From contig JAUYMY010000073.1 of assembly GCA_030699385.1 (NCBI GenBank), positions 39,851-103,850 on the forward strand: a stretch of DNA of 64,000 bases, given 5' to 3'. Positions 1-10,659 of the stretch are shown here, in pieces. A program made the translations under genes and the position numbers. The notes beneath the pieces are model-generated. The model was not told the origin of the DNA and searched no databases. It saw nothing but the letters and a program-made list of their open reading frames with translations. Numbering within the stretch: position 1 is the first letter of the stretch; every line of letters begins with the position of its first letter. Source of the stretch: Methylobacter sp. (GTDB lineage: Bacteria; Pseudomonadota; Gammaproteobacteria; Methylococcales; Methylomonadaceae).

Positions 1-2
1 AC

Positions 3-572
3 ATCATCAGCCAGCTTAAAACCAGCCCGCATACCCGATTACCGGTCTACAAAACCAGCATCGACCGTATTATCGGCTTCCTACATTTAAGAAAAGTGCT
101 GGCGCTGATCAATTTGCCGGATTTTGACAAACAAACCATCATTAGCTGCCTAGACAAACCTAGCTTTATTCCCGAAAGCACCCCGGTGCATAACCAAATG
201 CAACGCTTTAAACATGAAAAAAACCGCATCGGTTTGGTCGTCGATGAATATGGCGATGTGCAGGGACTGGTGACACTCGATGACTTATTACAGGAAATTG
301 TGGGCGAACTGATTACCGACGACGACGCCGTCAGAGTGCAAAGCGACGGCAGTTTTCTGGTTGACGCCAACATCACCATCCGCGAACTCAACCGCATTAA
401 CCAATGGTCGCTGCCGACAGAAGGCCCGAAAACGCTGAACGGGCTGATCATTGAATTCATGGAAACGATACCGGAAATCGGCACCAGCATTAAATTACAC
501 GGATACATTCTGGAAATCATCAAACGGGATGAAAACAGCGTTAAGCTAGTCAAGTTTATGTCCAGACAATAG
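3..572 (+). CDS. CorC/HlyC-family CBS-domain protein, C-terminal part
   Basis: The frame is open from the window edge, so the start lies outside. The visible 189 residues begin inside a CBS pair (HTRLPVY, then IIGFLHLRKVL, typical of this family) and continue through a second CBS motif (RIGLVVDEYGDVQGLVTLDD). They end with the small CorC_HlyC transporter-associated domain (residues about 105-185, with LNGLIIEFMETIPEIGT). Family members with an N-terminal DUF21/CNNM membrane domain are linked to Mg/Co efflux; soluble CorC-like members lack it. Which type this is cannot be seen, because the N-terminus is missing. Confidence in the family is high; the substrate is unknown. Confidence 0.9.
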   Translation: MISQLKTSPHTRLPVYKTSIDRIIGFLHLRKVLALINLPDFDKQTIISCLDKPSFIPESTPVHNQMQRFKHEKNRIGLVVDEYGDVQGLVTLDDLLQEIVGELITDDDAVRVQSDGSFLVDANITIRELNRINQWSLPTEGPKTLNGLIIEFMETIPEIGTSIKLHGYILEIIKRDENSVKLVKFMSRQ

Positions 573-682
573 ACCGTCAATGCCAAAGAAAAGACATTAT
601 CAGCAAAAAAATCGAATTTCTTGAATAACTAAAATAATACCGACTATAATCAAAATCTATTTACAGCTGCATCACCAATTCA

Positions 683-1312
683 ATGGCAAAACTCACTGTT
701 TTTTTTAAAGATAAGGCAATCCATTCAAGTGTATTTGAAAACGGCATTGCCCATATCGGACGCGATGAAACCAACGATTTGACCATTGATAGCCTGGCAG
801 TCGCCCCGGCTCACGCCGTCATCATTATTCGCGACAACGATTGCACTATTAAGCAGCTCAATGATGAATTCCCGCTGATCGTCAACGGCGAAAGAGTCAA
901 AACCTGCAAGCTCAACAACAACGATACCCTATCCATGGGTAAACATGACATCATCTTCAATACGACAGAATCAATGGAAGCGCCCAGACGTCCTGTTGAT
1001 GACGATGTAAAATCGCTTAATAAGGAACTTGGCAGCGAGGCGCACACAACGTCTACAGCCAATTTACAAGTGCTAAACGGCAACAATATCGGCAAAATCC
1101 TGCAATTAAAAAATGCGATGACCCGGCTCGGTCATAACGGCAGTGGCGTCATTGCCATCTCAAAAAGAAAAGACGGCTATTTCGTTTCGGTGCTGGAAAA
1201 CAGCGGCACCATCACCCTAAACAACGTCCCCATTGATGACAAGCTACTGCGCTTAAACACCAACGACATTCTGGTCATTGACAACACCTCGCTGCAATTT
1301 TTTTCCAGTTAA
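683..1312 (+). CDS. Protein with two FHA-like domains
   Basis: 209 residues. Residues about 1-90 form an FHA domain: HIGRDETNDLTID followed by APAHAVI, matching the GR...SxxH phosphothreonine-binding pattern with Ala-Pro where Ser is usual. A second, weaker FHA-like unit covers about 125-207 (TRLGHNGSGVIAISKR, NNVPIDDKLLRLNTNDIL). There is no signal peptide or membrane segment, so the protein is probably a cytoplasmic phosphopeptide-binding adaptor. No Ser/Thr kinase or PP2C gene is adjacent; the only PP2C in the window is at 33 kb. It follows the CorC-like gene by 110 bp. No strong ribosome binding site is seen before the ATG. The partner is unknown. Confidence 0.75.
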   Translation: MAKLTVFFKDKAIHSSVFENGIAHIGRDETNDLTIDSLAVAPAHAVIIIRDNDCTIKQLNDEFPLIVNGERVKTCKLNNNDTLSMGKHDIIFNTTESMEAPRRPVDDDVKSLNKELGSEAHTTSTANLQVLNGNNIGKILQLKNAMTRLGHNGSGVIAISKRKDGYFVSVLENSGTITLNNVPIDDKLLRLNTNDILVIDNTSLQFFSS

Positions 1313-1372
1313 GATACATCGTAACGTCTCATTACTCGCGGCAACATCAAATCTCTCAACCCAGACAGGTCT

Positions 1373-1437
1373 TTATTCACCACGAAGGACACGAAGAGCA
1401 CGAAGCTTCATTCTTCATGTCCTGTGGTGATGATCTT
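1373..1437. repeat. Dispersed CACGAAG repeat, subtype A
   Basis: Starts TTATTCACCACGAAGG and runs as direct 9-base units (CACGAAGGA, CACGAAGAG, CACGAAG), then an opposing arm ending CCTGTGGTGATGATCTT. The arms are imperfect inverted complements and could fold into a hairpin just 3' of metZ. Related copies lie at about 2660, 12784, 19730, 51382, 55758 and 62468. Confidence 0.85.
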
Positions 1438-1448
1438 AAATCGCCGCT

Positions 1449-2633
1449 TTATAAGCCCCTTAAAATATCTTTTTTAATATCTTCAATATTTTCCAGCCCG
1501 ACTGAAAGCCTGACCAAGCCGTCTTTAATGCCTGCTGCTGCCCGGACTTCAGGCGTTAATCGGCCATGCGTGGTAGTGGCCGGATGGGTGATAGTGGTTT
1601 TGACATCGCCCAGATTGGCGGTAATCGACAGCAAAGCGGTGGCGTCGATCAGTTTCCAGGCATGATCCTTACCGCCGGTCAGTTCAAAACTGACGATGCC
1701 GCCGAAATGGCTTTGCTGGCGTGCGGCCAATTGGTGCTGCGCATGGGACGGCAAGCCGGGGTAGTGGACTTTGTCCACGCCGGTTTGTTTCTCCAGCCAA
1801 CGGGCCAGTTCAAAAGCGTTGTCGCAATGCGCCTTCATCCTGATTGCCAAAGTTTCCAGGCCGGACAAAAACACCCAGGCATTGAAAGGGCTCATGGTCG
1901 AACCGCCGGTGCGCAAATACGGATAAATATGCTTTTCTATAATCTCATCACTGGCAACAACGGCACCGCCGACACAGCGTCCCTGCCCGTCTATGTATTT
2001 GGTGGCCGAATGGACGATAATATCCGCGCCCAGTTCCAAAGGCTTTTGCAGCGCAGGCGTACAAAAACAATTGTCAACAACCAACAAACAGCCGTGTTTA
2101 TGCGCAATGTCGGCAAGCAGCGAAATATCGGCAATTTCAGTCAACGGATTGGACGGCGTTTCCAGAAACAGAAACCGGGTATTGGGTTTAATCGCCGCTT
2201 CCCAGGCCGCGCTATCAATCAAATCGACAAAATCGGTAGTCACGCCGAATTTGCCGAAATAATTCTGGAACATCAACACAGTATTGCCGAACACGCCGCG
2301 CGAACAGACCACATGGTCACCGGCTTTAAGCAAGCCCATGCCGACCGCCATAATCGCCGCCATGCCTGACGAAAACGCCAGACAGCGTTCGCCTTTCTCC
2401 ATTAACGCCAGCCTTTCCTGAAACGCGCTCACGGTGGGGTTGGTAAAACGCGAGTAAATGTTGCCGGGCTTTTGTCCGGTAAAACGCAAAGCGGCCTCTT
2501 CCGCACTCTTGAACACATAACTGGAAGTAGTAAAAATCGGGATGCTGTGTTCGTCTTCGTGGGTGCGCCGATGCCCTGCCCTGATGGCCTGAGTTTCCAG
2601 TGTGTAGTCGTTCCAGTTAATGTCGTCTGTCAT
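1449..2633 (-). CDS. metZ: O-succinylhomoserine sulfhydrylase
   Basis: 394 residues, full length for the Cys/Met-metabolism PLP enzyme family. It makes homocysteine from O-succinylhomoserine and sulfide (direct sulfhydrylation route to methionine). The PLP lysine is in HSATKYIDGQGR (about K212); the phosphate-binding region FSSGMAAIMA and the motif ETPSNP are present. The N-terminus (DDINWNDYTLETQAIRAG) is typical of MetZ rather than MetB or MetC. It lies downstream of purF, the arrangement known from Pseudomonas, but a 150-bp gap holding a dispersed repeat separates them, so it may have its own expression. Confidence 0.93.
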   Translation of the reverse strand: MTDDINWNDYTLETQAIRAGHRRTHEDEHSIPIFTTSSYVFKSAEEAALRFTGQKPGNIYSRFTNPTVSAFQERLALMEKGERCLAFSSGMAAIMAVGMGLLKAGDHVVCSRGVFGNTVLMFQNYFGKFGVTTDFVDLIDSAAWEAAIKPNTRFLFLETPSNPLTEIADISLLADIAHKHGCLLVVDNCFCTPALQKPLELGADIIVHSATKYIDGQGRCVGGAVVASDEIIEKHIYPYLRTGGSTMSPFNAWVFLSGLETLAIRMKAHCDNAFELARWLEKQTGVDKVHYPGLPSHAQHQLAARQQSHFGGIVSFELTGGKDHAWKLIDATALLSITANLGDVKTTITHPATTTHGRLTPEVRAAAGIKDGLVRLSVGLENIEDIKKDILRGL

Positions 2634-2659
2634 GGTTATATATATTTGTTAAAAGCATT

Positions 2660-2745
2660 TTATTCACCACGAAGTACACGGAGCGGAGCGCACGAAGGTA
2701 ATTATTTTTCTTCGTGCTTTTCGTGTCCTTCGTGGTAAAAAATTT
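2660..2745. repeat. Dispersed CACGAAG repeat, subtype A, between purF and metZ
   Basis: TTATTCACCACGAAGTACACGG begins the left arm; the right arm is CTTCGTGCTTTTCGTGTCCTTCGTGG. The arms are inverted complements, giving a potential long hairpin that could attenuate purF transcripts before metZ. Confidence 0.85.
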
Positions 2746-2783
2746 CTTCAATTAGTTAAAAAACGTTATCTACCGGCTTATCC

Positions 2784-4292
2784 TCAATCCCCATTCTGCA
2801 TACCGATAATGAAGCTTTCCGAGTTCCGGCTTCCCTGTGCGCTGTCATTACGCAACGCTTCGGTGCGCTCCAAATAGGCGTCGTCAATATCGCCGGTGAT
2901 ATATTTTTTGCTGAAACAGGAGGTGTCAAAATGCTGGATATCCCTGTTACCTTTACCCACCGCATCAATCAAATCACCCAAATCCTGATAAATGACCCGG
3001 TCTGCGCCTATTGCCGTACAGACCTCGTCTTCGGTGCGGTCATGGGCAATCAGCTCATTGGCGGCCGGCATGTCGATGCCGTAAACATTGGGGTAGCGCA
3101 CCGGCGGTGCAGCAGAGGCAAAATATACTTTCTTGGCACCGGCATCACGCGCCATTTGAATAATCTGCGCGGAGGTTGTGCCTCTGACGATGGAATCGTC
3201 CACCAGCAACACATTCTTGCCTTCAAACTCAAGACCGATGGCGTTTAACTTTTGCCTGACCGATTTTTCCCGCATTTTCTGCCCCGGCATAATAAAAGTC
3301 CGGCCAATGTAGCGGTTTTTGATAAAGCCTTCGCGGTACTTGACGCCCAGACTGTTTGCCATCTGTAAAGCCGCTGTCCGGCTAGTGTCAGGGATCGGAA
3401 TCACTACATCGATGTCATGGTCAGGCCATTCCCTCAACACTTTTTGCGCCAATTTTTCGCCCATACGCAAGCGCGCCTTGTACACCGAAATGCGGTCAAT
3501 AATCGAATCCGGCCGGGCAAAATAAACATATTCAAAAATGCACGGGCAATGGTCTATTTTTTCTGCACATTGCTGGGTGTGCAAAACGCCGGTTTTTTCA
3601 ATAAACACCGCTTCGCCGGGCGCTATATCCCTGACTAGGTCAAAACCCAACACATCGAGGGCGACGCTTTCCGATGCCAGCATGAACTCCGGGCCTTGTT
3701 CAGACTGCCTTGTGCCAAAAACAATAGGCCGAATACCATGAGGATCTCTAAAGCCTAAAATACCGAATCCGGCAATCATAATGACAACCGCATAAGCGCC
3801 GCGACAACGGCGATGTACACCGGCAACCGCCTTGAAAACATCGTCCACGGTCAAATGCAATTTGCCCAGGCTTTGCAATTCGTGGGCAAAGGCATTCAAC
3901 AGCACTTCGGAATCAGAATCGGTGTTGATATGACGCTGATCTTCTACGAACAGCGCTTTTTTTAGCTCTTCGGTGTTAGTCAAATTGCCGTTGTGCGCCA
4001 GCGTCAAGCCAAAAGGGGAGTTCACATAAAAAGGCTGTGCTTCAGCAGAACTGGTGCACCCCGCCGTTGGATAGCGCACATGAGCTATGCCCATATTGCC
4101 TTTTAATTTCAGCATTTGGGCATTGGTAAAGACATCGCGGGTCAAGCCGTTTTCCTTGCGTAAATGCAGCCGCCCGCCCTCGCAAGTGACGATGCCCGCG
4201 GCGTCCTGGCCTCGGTGTTGCAACACTGTCAGGGCATCATATAAATCCTGATTAACAGTCTGATGTGAAACGATAGCAGCAATACCACACAT
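2784..4292 (-). CDS. purF: Amidophosphoribosyltransferase
   Basis: 502 residues, normal length. Catalyses the first committed step of purine synthesis (PRPP + glutamine to phosphoribosylamine). The N-terminal nucleophile Cys2 is seen in [10 protein letters not shown] (class II glutamine amidotransferase domain). The PRPP-binding loop [14 protein letters not shown] is in the phosphoribosyltransferase domain at about 360-375. The start ATG overlaps the cvpA stop by one base (TAATG), implying translational coupling. Order dedD-cvpA-purF is the classical gammaproteobacterial operon. Confidence 0.96.
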   Translation of the reverse strand: MCGIAAIVSHQTVNQDLYDALTVLQHRGQDAAGIVTCEGGRLHLRKENGLTRDVFTNAQMLKLKGNMGIAHVRYPTAGCTSSAEAQPFYVNSPFGLTLAHNGNLTNTEELKKALFVEDQRHINTDSDSEVLLNAFAHELQSLGKLHLTVDDVFKAVAGVHRRCRGAYAVVIMIAGFGILGFRDPHGIRPIVFGTRQSEQGPEFMLASESVALDVLGFDLVRDIAPGEAVFIEKTGVLHTQQCAEKIDHCPCIFEYVYFARPDSIIDRISVYKARLRMGEKLAQKVLREWPDHDIDVVIPIPDTSRTAALQMANSLGVKYREGFIKNRYIGRTFIMPGQKMREKSVRQKLNAIGLEFEGKNVLLVDDSIVRGTTSAQIIQMARDAGAKKVYFASAAPPVRYPNVYGIDMPAANELIAHDRTEDEVCTAIGADRVIYQDLGDLIDAVGKGNRDIQHFDTSCFSKKYITGDIDDAYLERTEALRNDSAQGSRNSESFIIGMQNGD

Positions 4293-4819
4293 TATTTTTT
4301 AACCTGTATTGTTTTGTAGGAAGTAACAGAAGAAGTCGCGGCGAGTCGCGCCGGGTCTGATGAAATATGATCTCGCAACCAGAGCGCGAGCGATTGAACC
4401 GGTGGAATCAAGACTGATTCATTCCGCCAGGAATCTTTGGACAAAGGCGTCGACCCTGCCACTGTAATCACGACAAGAACAACAATGCTGCCGCGAAGCA
4501 AACCGCTTACCATGCCGCCGAAACGGTCGATAAAGTTCAGTTGTTTTTTTTCAACCAACACACCCAATAAAAAGCCGATTAAACCGCCTAGGGTCAAGGT
4601 GATTGCAAATAAAACGATAAAAGAGGCTGCCAATCTGGCTGAGGGCTGCTTAACAACGGATTCCAGCAAAACCGAAAACTCGCGACTAAATCGCAGACTC
4701 ACCCAAGTTGCCAGCGCCCAGAATACCAACGAAAAAACTTCCTTAATAGAGCCGCGTAACGCTCCGATGACCACCGTAATAAAAACCACCCCGCTAAGGG
4801 TAAAATCTATCCAAATCAT
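4292..4819 (-). CDS. cvpA: CvpA family inner-membrane protein
   Basis: About 175 residues from the chosen ATG ([12 protein letters not shown]). The open frame extends 14 codons further upstream into the dedD 3' end, but homologues start at this hydrophobic helix. Four predicted transmembrane helices: residues about 5-22, 28-45, 65-88 and 100-125. The motif [16 protein letters not shown] is typical. CvpA was first described as needed for colicin V production and is linked to envelope stress tolerance; its mechanism is not settled. It sits between dedD (16 bp upstream) and purF (1-base overlap). Confidence 0.9.
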   Translation of the reverse strand: MIWIDFTLSGVVFITVVIGALRGSIKEVFSLVFWALATWVSLRFSREFSVLLESVVKQPSARLAASFIVLFAITLTLGGLIGFLLGVLVEKKQLNFIDRFGGMVSGLLRGSIVVLVVITVAGSTPLSKDSWRNESVLIPPVQSLALWLRDHISSDPARLAATSSVTSYKTIQVKK

Positions 4820-4835
4820 ACAGCAATTTAGGCTA

Positions 4836-5633
4836 TCACTCGGCAAGCAGAATGGCGTCAATATTTTGCTTATCCAATCTTGACTTCATCGCCGCCGCTT
4901 TTTTCTTATCCAGTTCAGGGCCAATCCGAAGCCGGTACGTGGCGCCTTTATCGGTTTTAACGGTATCCAGTGACACCGGCAAACCTTGATCATGCAAACT
5001 ATTCCACAGCGACATGGCATTTTCTTTCTTACTGAAACTACCCAATTGAATATACCAGCGCTCCAATTTTGCCGGCGCTTTCGCTTCCACAGCCGGTTTT
5101 TTCGGTTCGGCTATCGCTTCAATTATCTTTTTTGCCGCAGCAGGCGGTTTAACAGCCTCGGCTTCCTTAGCAGGCTGCGGCGGTTTCTTTACCGCTGGCG
5201 CCAACGGTTCCGCCGCTTTAGGCTTGGTTTTGGGCACTACTGCTTGTACCACCGGTTTTTTTGCCGGCAATGCTGGCGCAGGTTCTGCAAAATCCCCCTC
5301 ACCGGAATCATCATAACCTGCCGATTCGGCGTATAAAGGCTCGCCGGCCGAGCGCTCCGGTTTCAACTGACTGGCTTCAGGTTCAGCCATTTCTTCAGTC
5401 GCAACCGTATCAGTAGATAAAGGCTCTTCTTCGATCGGTTTTAACACCTGATCGGCACCGGTCGGCAATTGTTTATTGGCCGTCCCCGAATCAGCAGGCG
5501 CAGGAATACTCAGCTCACTGACTAATTGGCCGCTGTTATCGACAGGATCATCAAACAGCATAGGAATAAAAATTGCACACAGCGCCGTCACCACGACGGC
5601 ACCTATCAAACGTTGTTTTAATTCATGATCCAT
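4836..5633 (-). CDS. dedD: SPOR-domain cell-division protein, DedD-like
   Basis: 265 residues. A short cytoplasmic start is followed by one transmembrane helix (about 10-27, LIGAVVVTALCAIFIPMLF), then a long Pro/Ala/Lys/Glu-rich linker (about 30-190). The C-terminal SPOR domain (about 190-265) contains WYIQLGSFSKKENAM and TYRLRIGPELDKKKAA. SPOR domains bind denuded glycan strands at the septum, so the likely role is late division-site localisation. The gene is 9 bp after folC and 16 bp before cvpA in the same operon. Confidence 0.9.
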   Translation of the reverse strand: MDHELKQRLIGAVVVTALCAIFIPMLFDDPVDNSGQLVSELSIPAPADSGTANKQLPTGADQVLKPIEEEPLSTDTVATEEMAEPEASQLKPERSAGEPLYAESAGYDDSGEGDFAEPAPALPAKKPVVQAVVPKTKPKAAEPLAPAVKKPPQPAKEAEAVKPPAAAKKIIEAIAEPKKPAVEAKAPAKLERWYIQLGSFSKKENAMSLWNSLHDQGLPVSLDTVKTDKGATYRLRIGPELDKKKAAAMKSRLDKQNIDAILLAE

Positions 5634-5642
5634 TTCGTCTAC

Positions 5643-6911
5643 TCACTTATTCTCAAATTCAACCAAGCACTCAGATACCAAAAAGAAAGATCCAAAAACC
5701 AATAACAAATCGCCTTCCCGTGACTGATTTTTTGCCGCAGAAAACGCGTCGGCAAAACCAGCAAAACCGAAAGAAACCCGAGACACCGGGCTTTGTGCAA
5801 AAATTTCCCGCATAAGCGGCTCGGTCGCTGCCCGTGGATTTGCCAACGGCGCAAAAAACCAGTCGTAAACAACGCCATTCATAATTTCAAGGACGCCGGC
5901 AATATCTTTATCTTTCATCATCGAAAAAACCGCATGTATGCGTTTATCGGGAAACACCGCCGCCACATGATCAGCCAAAGTCCTGACCGCCTGCGGATTA
6001 TGCCCGACATCCAGCAGCACCGGAATTTCCCCATCAATCAGCTGAAAGCGCCCAGCCAAATGAGTCTGTTCCAAGCCTTGCCTAATTGATGTTTCAGTGA
6101 CAGGCAATAACCCAGCCATTTTGTCTACTGCCAAAACAACCGCTGCTGCATTGCGATACTGATGCTCGCCTTTTAAACCCGGTGCCGGTAATTGCAACAA
6201 CTGCCGGTCTTTAGAAAACCAATCCCAACCCGTTGCTTGCTGGCTATAACCAAAATCCTTGCCGATACAATACAACAGTGTCTGCCGGTCAATCGCGCTT
6301 TGTAGCAAAGAGTCAGGGGGGGCCGGGTCGCCGGTAATGGCGGGCATTCCAGCCCTAAAAATACCGGCTTTTTCCCGTGCAATAGCTTCCCGGGTGCCGC
6401 CCAGCCATTCGACATGGTCGATGCTGATACTGGTAATCAACGCCACATCGGGATCGATAATATTGACCGCATCCAGTCGTCCACCGAGGCCGACTTCAAG
6501 CAACTGCACATCAACCCCGGCGCGGTAAAATATGTCCAATGCCGCTAAAGTGCCGAATTCAAAATAGCTTAATGAGGTGTCGCCGCGTACCGCTTCTATG
6601 CGGGCAAAGGCCGCACAAATCAGCTCATCCGACACCGGTTTGCCGTCTATTTTTATCCGTTCGTTATATTTCAGGATATGCGGCGAGGTATAAGCACCTA
6701 CCCGATAACCCTGAGCCGTATAAATGGCTTCAAGATAGGCCACCGACGAGCCTTTGCCATTAGTGCCGCCGATAGTAAGGGTTGGCGGTTTGACATAATC
6801 AGGGTTCAGTGCATGAAAAACCTGCGCCGCCCGCTCCAAGCCCAAATCAATGACTAAAGGATGTAAGCTTTCCTGCCACGCCAGCCAACCCTGTAGCGAA
6901 TCAAAACGCAT
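5643..6911 (-). CDS. folC: Bifunctional folylpolyglutamate / dihydrofolate synthase
   Basis: About 422 residues from MRFDSLQGWLAWQ. A longer in-frame start at 6974 would overlap accD and add a non-homologous extension, and two adjacent ATGs lie at 6914 and 6911. The P-loop is TIGGTNGKGSSVAYLEAI; the Mur-ligase central-domain motif DHVEWLGGTREAIAREKAGI is present, as is LLDVGHNPQA near the C-terminal domain. It adds glutamate to dihydropteroate and to folates. It starts about 13 bp after the accD stop, so the two genes are co-transcribed. Confidence 0.94.
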   Translation of the reverse strand: MRFDSLQGWLAWQESLHPLVIDLGLERAAQVFHALNPDYVKPPTLTIGGTNGKGSSVAYLEAIYTAQGYRVGAYTSPHILKYNERIKIDGKPVSDELICAAFARIEAVRGDTSLSYFEFGTLAALDIFYRAGVDVQLLEVGLGGRLDAVNIIDPDVALITSISIDHVEWLGGTREAIAREKAGIFRAGMPAITGDPAPPDSLLQSAIDRQTLLYCIGKDFGYSQQATGWDWFSKDRQLLQLPAPGLKGEHQYRNAAAVVLAVDKMAGLLPVTETSIRQGLEQTHLAGRFQLIDGEIPVLLDVGHNPQAVRTLADHVAAVFPDKRIHAVFSMMKDKDIAGVLEIMNGVVYDWFFAPLANPRAATEPLMREIFAQSPVSRVSFGFAGFADAFSAAKNQSREGDLLLVFGSFFLVSECLVEFENK

Positions 6912-6924
6912 CATCCGCTGTGTG

Positions 6925-7899
6925 TCAGACGTCCTGCTTCGGCTGATGCGGGGCATCATCCGTGGCAATGCCAATAGCCTCGGTGACGTTGGTTTCCGCC
7001 TCGATTAATGGCGTAACCACCGGTATTTTTGGCGACGCCCCTTCCCTACCCGCCATCAGCATAGCCAAAATTGAGGCTATTTTATCGCGCATTTCACGCC
7101 GGTCGATAATCATATCGATAGCGCCATGCTCTTGCAAAAACTCGCTACGCTGAAAGCCTTCCGGCAATTTCTCACGCACGGTTTGCTCGATGACACGGGG
7201 GCCAGCAAAACCGATTAAAGCATTCGGTTCGGCCACATTAATATCGCCCAGCATGGCTAAACTGGCGGAAACGCCGCCCATAGTCGGGTCGGTCATAAAG
7301 GAAATATAGGGTACGCCGGCATCGGACAGCTTGGCCAATGCCGCACTGGTTTTCGCCATCTGAAATAACGAAAACAACGATTCCTGCATACGCGCGCCGC
7401 CGCTGGAGGTAAAGACAATAAACGGCACACCCAATTCCAGGCTCTTATTGACGCCACGAACGAATTTTTCACCGACCACGGAACCCATAGAGCCGCCCAT
7501 AAAACCAAAATCAAACGCAGCAGCCACAATATCGCGACCTTTTAGCTGGCCTTTCATCACCACCAGTGCATCATTTTCTTTGGTTTGTTTTTGTGCTTGG
7601 GTGATACGGTCTTTATATTTCTTGCTGTCTTTGAACCTTAACGGATCAACCGGCTTAACCTGTTTGCCGATTTCTTCATGGCCGCCTTCATCAAGAAACA
7701 TCGTCAAGCGGGTTCTGGCTGAAATGCGCATGTGGTGCTCGCATTTTGGGCAAACACTGAAATTTCTTTCCAGTTCCGTATTGTAAAGGATCGCATTACA
7801 GCTAGGGCACTTGTTCCACAAACCTTCGGGCACAGTGCCTTTTTTGCTCGACCCTTCCGTCCTGATTGTTGACGGGATTAACTTCTCAAACCAACTCAT
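6925..7899 (-). CDS. accD: Acetyl-CoA carboxylase carboxyltransferase beta subunit
   Basis: 324 residues. An N-terminal four-cysteine zinc ribbon is visible (C31-x2-C34 and C50-x2-C53), followed by the crotonase-like carboxyltransferase domain with [12 protein letters not shown] and [11 protein letters not shown]. It pairs with AccA (not in this window) to transfer carboxyl from biotin to acetyl-CoA for fatty acid synthesis. It lies 32 bp after trpA and directly before folC, the conserved gammaproteobacterial order. Confidence 0.96.
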   Translation of the reverse strand: MSWFEKLIPSTIRTEGSSKKGTVPEGLWNKCPSCNAILYNTELERNFSVCPKCEHHMRISARTRLTMFLDEGGHEEIGKQVKPVDPLRFKDSKKYKDRITQAQKQTKENDALVVMKGQLKGRDIVAAAFDFGFMGGSMGSVVGEKFVRGVNKSLELGVPFIVFTSSGGARMQESLFSLFQMAKTSAALAKLSDAGVPYISFMTDPTMGGVSASLAMLGDINVAEPNALIGFAGPRVIEQTVREKLPEGFQRSEFLQEHGAIDMIIDRREMRDKIASILAMLMAGREGASPKIPVVTPLIEAETNVTEAIGIATDDAPHQPKQDV

Positions 7900-7931
7900 G
7901 CGTATGCCCTATGGTATTTCAGCAATATATT

Positions 7932-8738
7932 TTAAACACTGTCCATGGCTTGGCGCATGGAAGTCAATAATTCAATAATGTCTTGTTTGGCGCGTTCCTG
8001 GTCATCCAGGTTCGCTTCGATTTTGCTGATCAAGGCGCTGCCGACCACCACACCATCACCTAATCCAGCGACAGTCTTGGCCGTTTGTGCGTCTTTGACA
8101 CCAAAACCGATAGCCACCGGCAAACCGGTATTGCCCCTGATTTGATTGAGCTTGTTTTCGACATCGACGACATCCAAATGCCCGGCACCGGTCACGCCTT
8201 TTAGCGACACATAATAAAGATAACCTGAACCGACGGTATCCATCTTTTTAATACGCTCGTCGCTGCTATTCGGCGCCAATAGGAAAATCGGATCAATACC
8301 GCGTGCCTTCAACAAGATACTGCATTCTTCGGCTTCTTCCGGCGGCAAATCGACCGTCAACACGCCATCAATATCGGCACGTTGCGCGGCATTGGCAAAA
8401 TCTTCATAGCCCATGGCTTCAATCGGGTTGACATAACCCATCAGCACCACCGGCGTATGTTGGTTGGTTCGCCGAAATTCGCTGACGATGGTCAAGGTGC
8501 GGCGCAAACTCATTTTATGCTCCAAAGCGCGCTCGCTGGCGCGTTGGATAACCGGCCCGTCCGCCATCGGATCGGAAAACGGGATGCCCAATTCGATCAC
8601 ATCGACACCAGCCTCAACCATCGCATGCATCATCGGCAAGGTGAAATCCGGTTTCGGATCGCCTGCGGTGATAAACGGGATTAAGGCCTTGCGCCCTGAT
8701 TCGGCCAGGGCTTCAAAGGTAGCGGCTAATCGGCTCAT
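7932..8738 (-). CDS. trpA: Tryptophan synthase alpha subunit
   Basis: 268 residues, TIM barrel. The catalytic Glu is in [17 protein letters not shown] (about E49) and the catalytic Asp in [11 protein letters not shown]; the phosphate-binding [10 protein letters not shown] is near the C-terminus. It cleaves indole-3-glycerol phosphate and passes indole to TrpB. The start overlaps the trpB stop by 4 bases (ATGA), so translation is probably coupled. Confidence 0.96.
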   Translation of the reverse strand: MSRLAATFEALAESGRKALIPFITAGDPKPDFTLPMMHAMVEAGVDVIELGIPFSDPMADGPVIQRASERALEHKMSLRRTLTIVSEFRRTNQHTPVVLMGYVNPIEAMGYEDFANAAQRADIDGVLTVDLPPEEAEECSILLKARGIDPIFLLAPNSSDERIKKMDTVGSGYLYYVSLKGVTGAGHLDVVDVENKLNQIRGNTGLPVAIGFGVKDAQTAKTVAGLGDGVVVGSALISKIEANLDDQERAKQDIIELLTSMRQAMDSV

Positions 8739-9937
8739 AGTTCTATCCCCTCGCGTTGCGCTATCGTTTGCATGTCTTTATCGCCGCGACCGGACAGGCA
8801 GACAATGATAATTTCGTCTTTGCTCATAGTGGGCGCAAGCTTCATGGTGTAAGCCATCGCATGGCTTGATTCCAACGCCGGGATAATACCTTCCATTCGA
8901 GTTAGCGCATGAAAACCTGCCATCGCCTCAGTGTCGGTAATATTGACGTATTCAGCGCGGCCGGTATCTTTCAGCCAGGCATGTTCGGGGCCTACGCCCG
9001 GATAATCCAGACCCGCCGAAATCGAATGTGTTTCGATGATTTCACCGTCGTCATCTTCCATCAGATAAGTCCGGTTGCCATGCAGAACGCCGGGGCGACC
9101 CGCACATAAAGGCGCCGAATGACGGCCGGTTTCAACGCCGTCACCCGCCGCTTCGACACCGATTATTTTGACGGAATGATCGTCAATAAACGGATAAAAC
9201 AAACCGATGGCATTGGAACCGCCGCCAACACAAGCAACCAATGCATCCGGCAAACGTCCGACCTGCGCCAAACATTGCTGCTTAGCTTCGCGGCCGATAA
9301 TGGTCTGAAAATCCCTGACCATCGCCGGATAAGGATGCGGGCCTGCTACCGTGCCAATAATATAAAAAGTGTTATCGACATTGGTTACCCAATCTCTGAG
9401 CGCTTCATTTAACGCATCTTTCAAGGTCTTTGACCCTGATTCAACGGCGACAACTTTTGCGCCCAACAACTTCATCCGATACACATTTAACGATTGACGC
9501 GCCACATCGACTGCGCCCATGTAAACCACGCATTCCAATCCCAGCCTTGCGGCAACCGTCGCTGTCGCCACACCGTGTTGGCCTGCGCCGGTTTCAGCAA
9601 TAATGCGGGTTTTGCCCATGCGTTTGGCCAATAAAGCCTGACCGATGGTATTGTTTATTTTATGCGCGCCGGTATGGTTTAAATCTTCACGTTTCAGATA
9701 AATCTGCGCGCCACCCAATTCGCGACTCCAGCGTTCGGCATGATACAAAGGCGAAGGTCGGCCTACATAATGCTGCAAATCAGCGTCTAATTCCGCGATG
9801 AATTCAGGATCTTGCAAATACTGCTGATACGCCGCATTCAACTCCTGAATCGGTGGGATCAAAGTTTCTGCGACGAACATTCCGCCATAAGGGCCAAAGT
9901 GCCCGCGTTCATCGGGCATATTATATTTTTCTGTCAT
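8735..9937 (-). CDS. trpB: Tryptophan synthase beta subunit
   Basis: 400 residues, full length TrpB1 type. The PLP lysine is in HTGAHKINN (about K93), with the ETGAGQHG and [10 protein letters not shown] motifs for cofactor phosphate binding. It condenses indole and serine to tryptophan in complex with TrpA. The gene overlaps trpF and trpA by 4 bases each, forming a tight trpFBA unit. No trp leader or terminator-antiterminator is seen upstream of trpF. Confidence 0.97.
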   Translation of the reverse strand: MTEKYNMPDERGHFGPYGGMFVAETLIPPIQELNAAYQQYLQDPEFIAELDADLQHYVGRPSPLYHAERWSRELGGAQIYLKREDLNHTGAHKINNTIGQALLAKRMGKTRIIAETGAGQHGVATATVAARLGLECVVYMGAVDVARQSLNVYRMKLLGAKVVAVESGSKTLKDALNEALRDWVTNVDNTFYIIGTVAGPHPYPAMVRDFQTIIGREAKQQCLAQVGRLPDALVACVGGGSNAIGLFYPFIDDHSVKIIGVEAAGDGVETGRHSAPLCAGRPGVLHGNRTYLMEDDDGEIIETHSISAGLDYPGVGPEHAWLKDTGRAEYVNITDTEAMAGFHALTRMEGIIPALESSHAMAYTMKLAPTMSKDEIIIVCLSGRGDKDMQTIAQREGIEL

Positions 9938-10566
9938 ATTATTATTCTGTCACCCTCGTTAACTTCATCTATAAATGCCGCCATTTTCAGCGCATCCTTT
10001 AGCCCTTTTTCCGCCTCCACACCGCTGCTCACATCCAGCGCATAGGGTCTTACTGTCTGTACCGCCTGTCTGGCATTATCTGCATCCAATCCACCCGCCA
10101 GCACCAGCGGCAAAGCGCAATGGGCGGGAATCCTGTTCCAGTCGAACCGGTTGCCTGTACCGCCTTTTTCTCCCGGATGATACGCATCCAGCAACAAGGC
10201 CGAGGCATCGTGATAATGCTGCGCCAACGCTGGAATATCGATACCGTCTTGCATCCGCAACGCCTTCATATAACGCTTGCCGTAAAGCCTGCAAGCATCA
10301 GGAGTTTCATCACCATGAAATTGCAAGCAATCTATCGGCACCTGCGCCAACACTTCGCGTATCCGCGATGCCTGTTCATCGACAAATAAGGCGACGACCG
10401 AAACAAAGGTCGGCAGCGCATTAACAATCTTAATCGCCTGTCCAATATCAACATGCCTTGGACTGGGCGGATAAAACACCAAGCCGATGGCATCGACGCC
10501 TAAGCGCGCCGCACAAACGGCATCTTCAACACGGGTAAAGCCGCAAATTTTAACGCGAGTTCGCAT
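9934..10566 (-). CDS. trpF: Phosphoribosylanthranilate isomerase
   Basis: About 210 residues from [12 protein letters not shown]; an upstream in-frame start at 10590 is less likely because homologues begin with this strand (KICG carries the catalytic Cys). [14 protein letters not shown] near the C-terminus is the phosphate loop. It isomerises phosphoribosylanthranilate in tryptophan synthesis. Its stop overlaps trpB by 4 bases. The 93-bp gap to the next gene upstream may hold the trpFBA-accD promoter, but no clear one was identified. Confidence 0.94.
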   Translation of the reverse strand: MRTRVKICGFTRVEDAVCAARLGVDAIGLVFYPPSPRHVDIGQAIKIVNALPTFVSVVALFVDEQASRIREVLAQVPIDCLQFHGDETPDACRLYGKRYMKALRMQDGIDIPALAQHYHDASALLLDAYHPGEKGGTGNRFDWNRIPAHCALPLVLAGGLDADNARQAVQTVRPYALDVSSGVEAEKGLKDALKMAAFIDEVNEGDRIII

Positions 10567-10659
10567 AAAGTGATATGAGAATTTAACCAAAAAAAGTTAG
10601 CCGCGTAGAATACCATAAAATAATGCGACTTAGCATTCAGCTGAACCCCGGTTATCGCA

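Noticed and set aside
1373..1437. Direct repeats resembling a CRISPR array
   Set aside because: Units are only 7-9 bases with no unique spacers, and the same sequence recurs at many intergenic sites; no cas genes.
5793..6089. Several ORFs of 60-150 codons opposite folC, purF, pntA and gdh
   Set aside because: They are antisense to intact conserved genes, have shadow-like composition and no translation signals.
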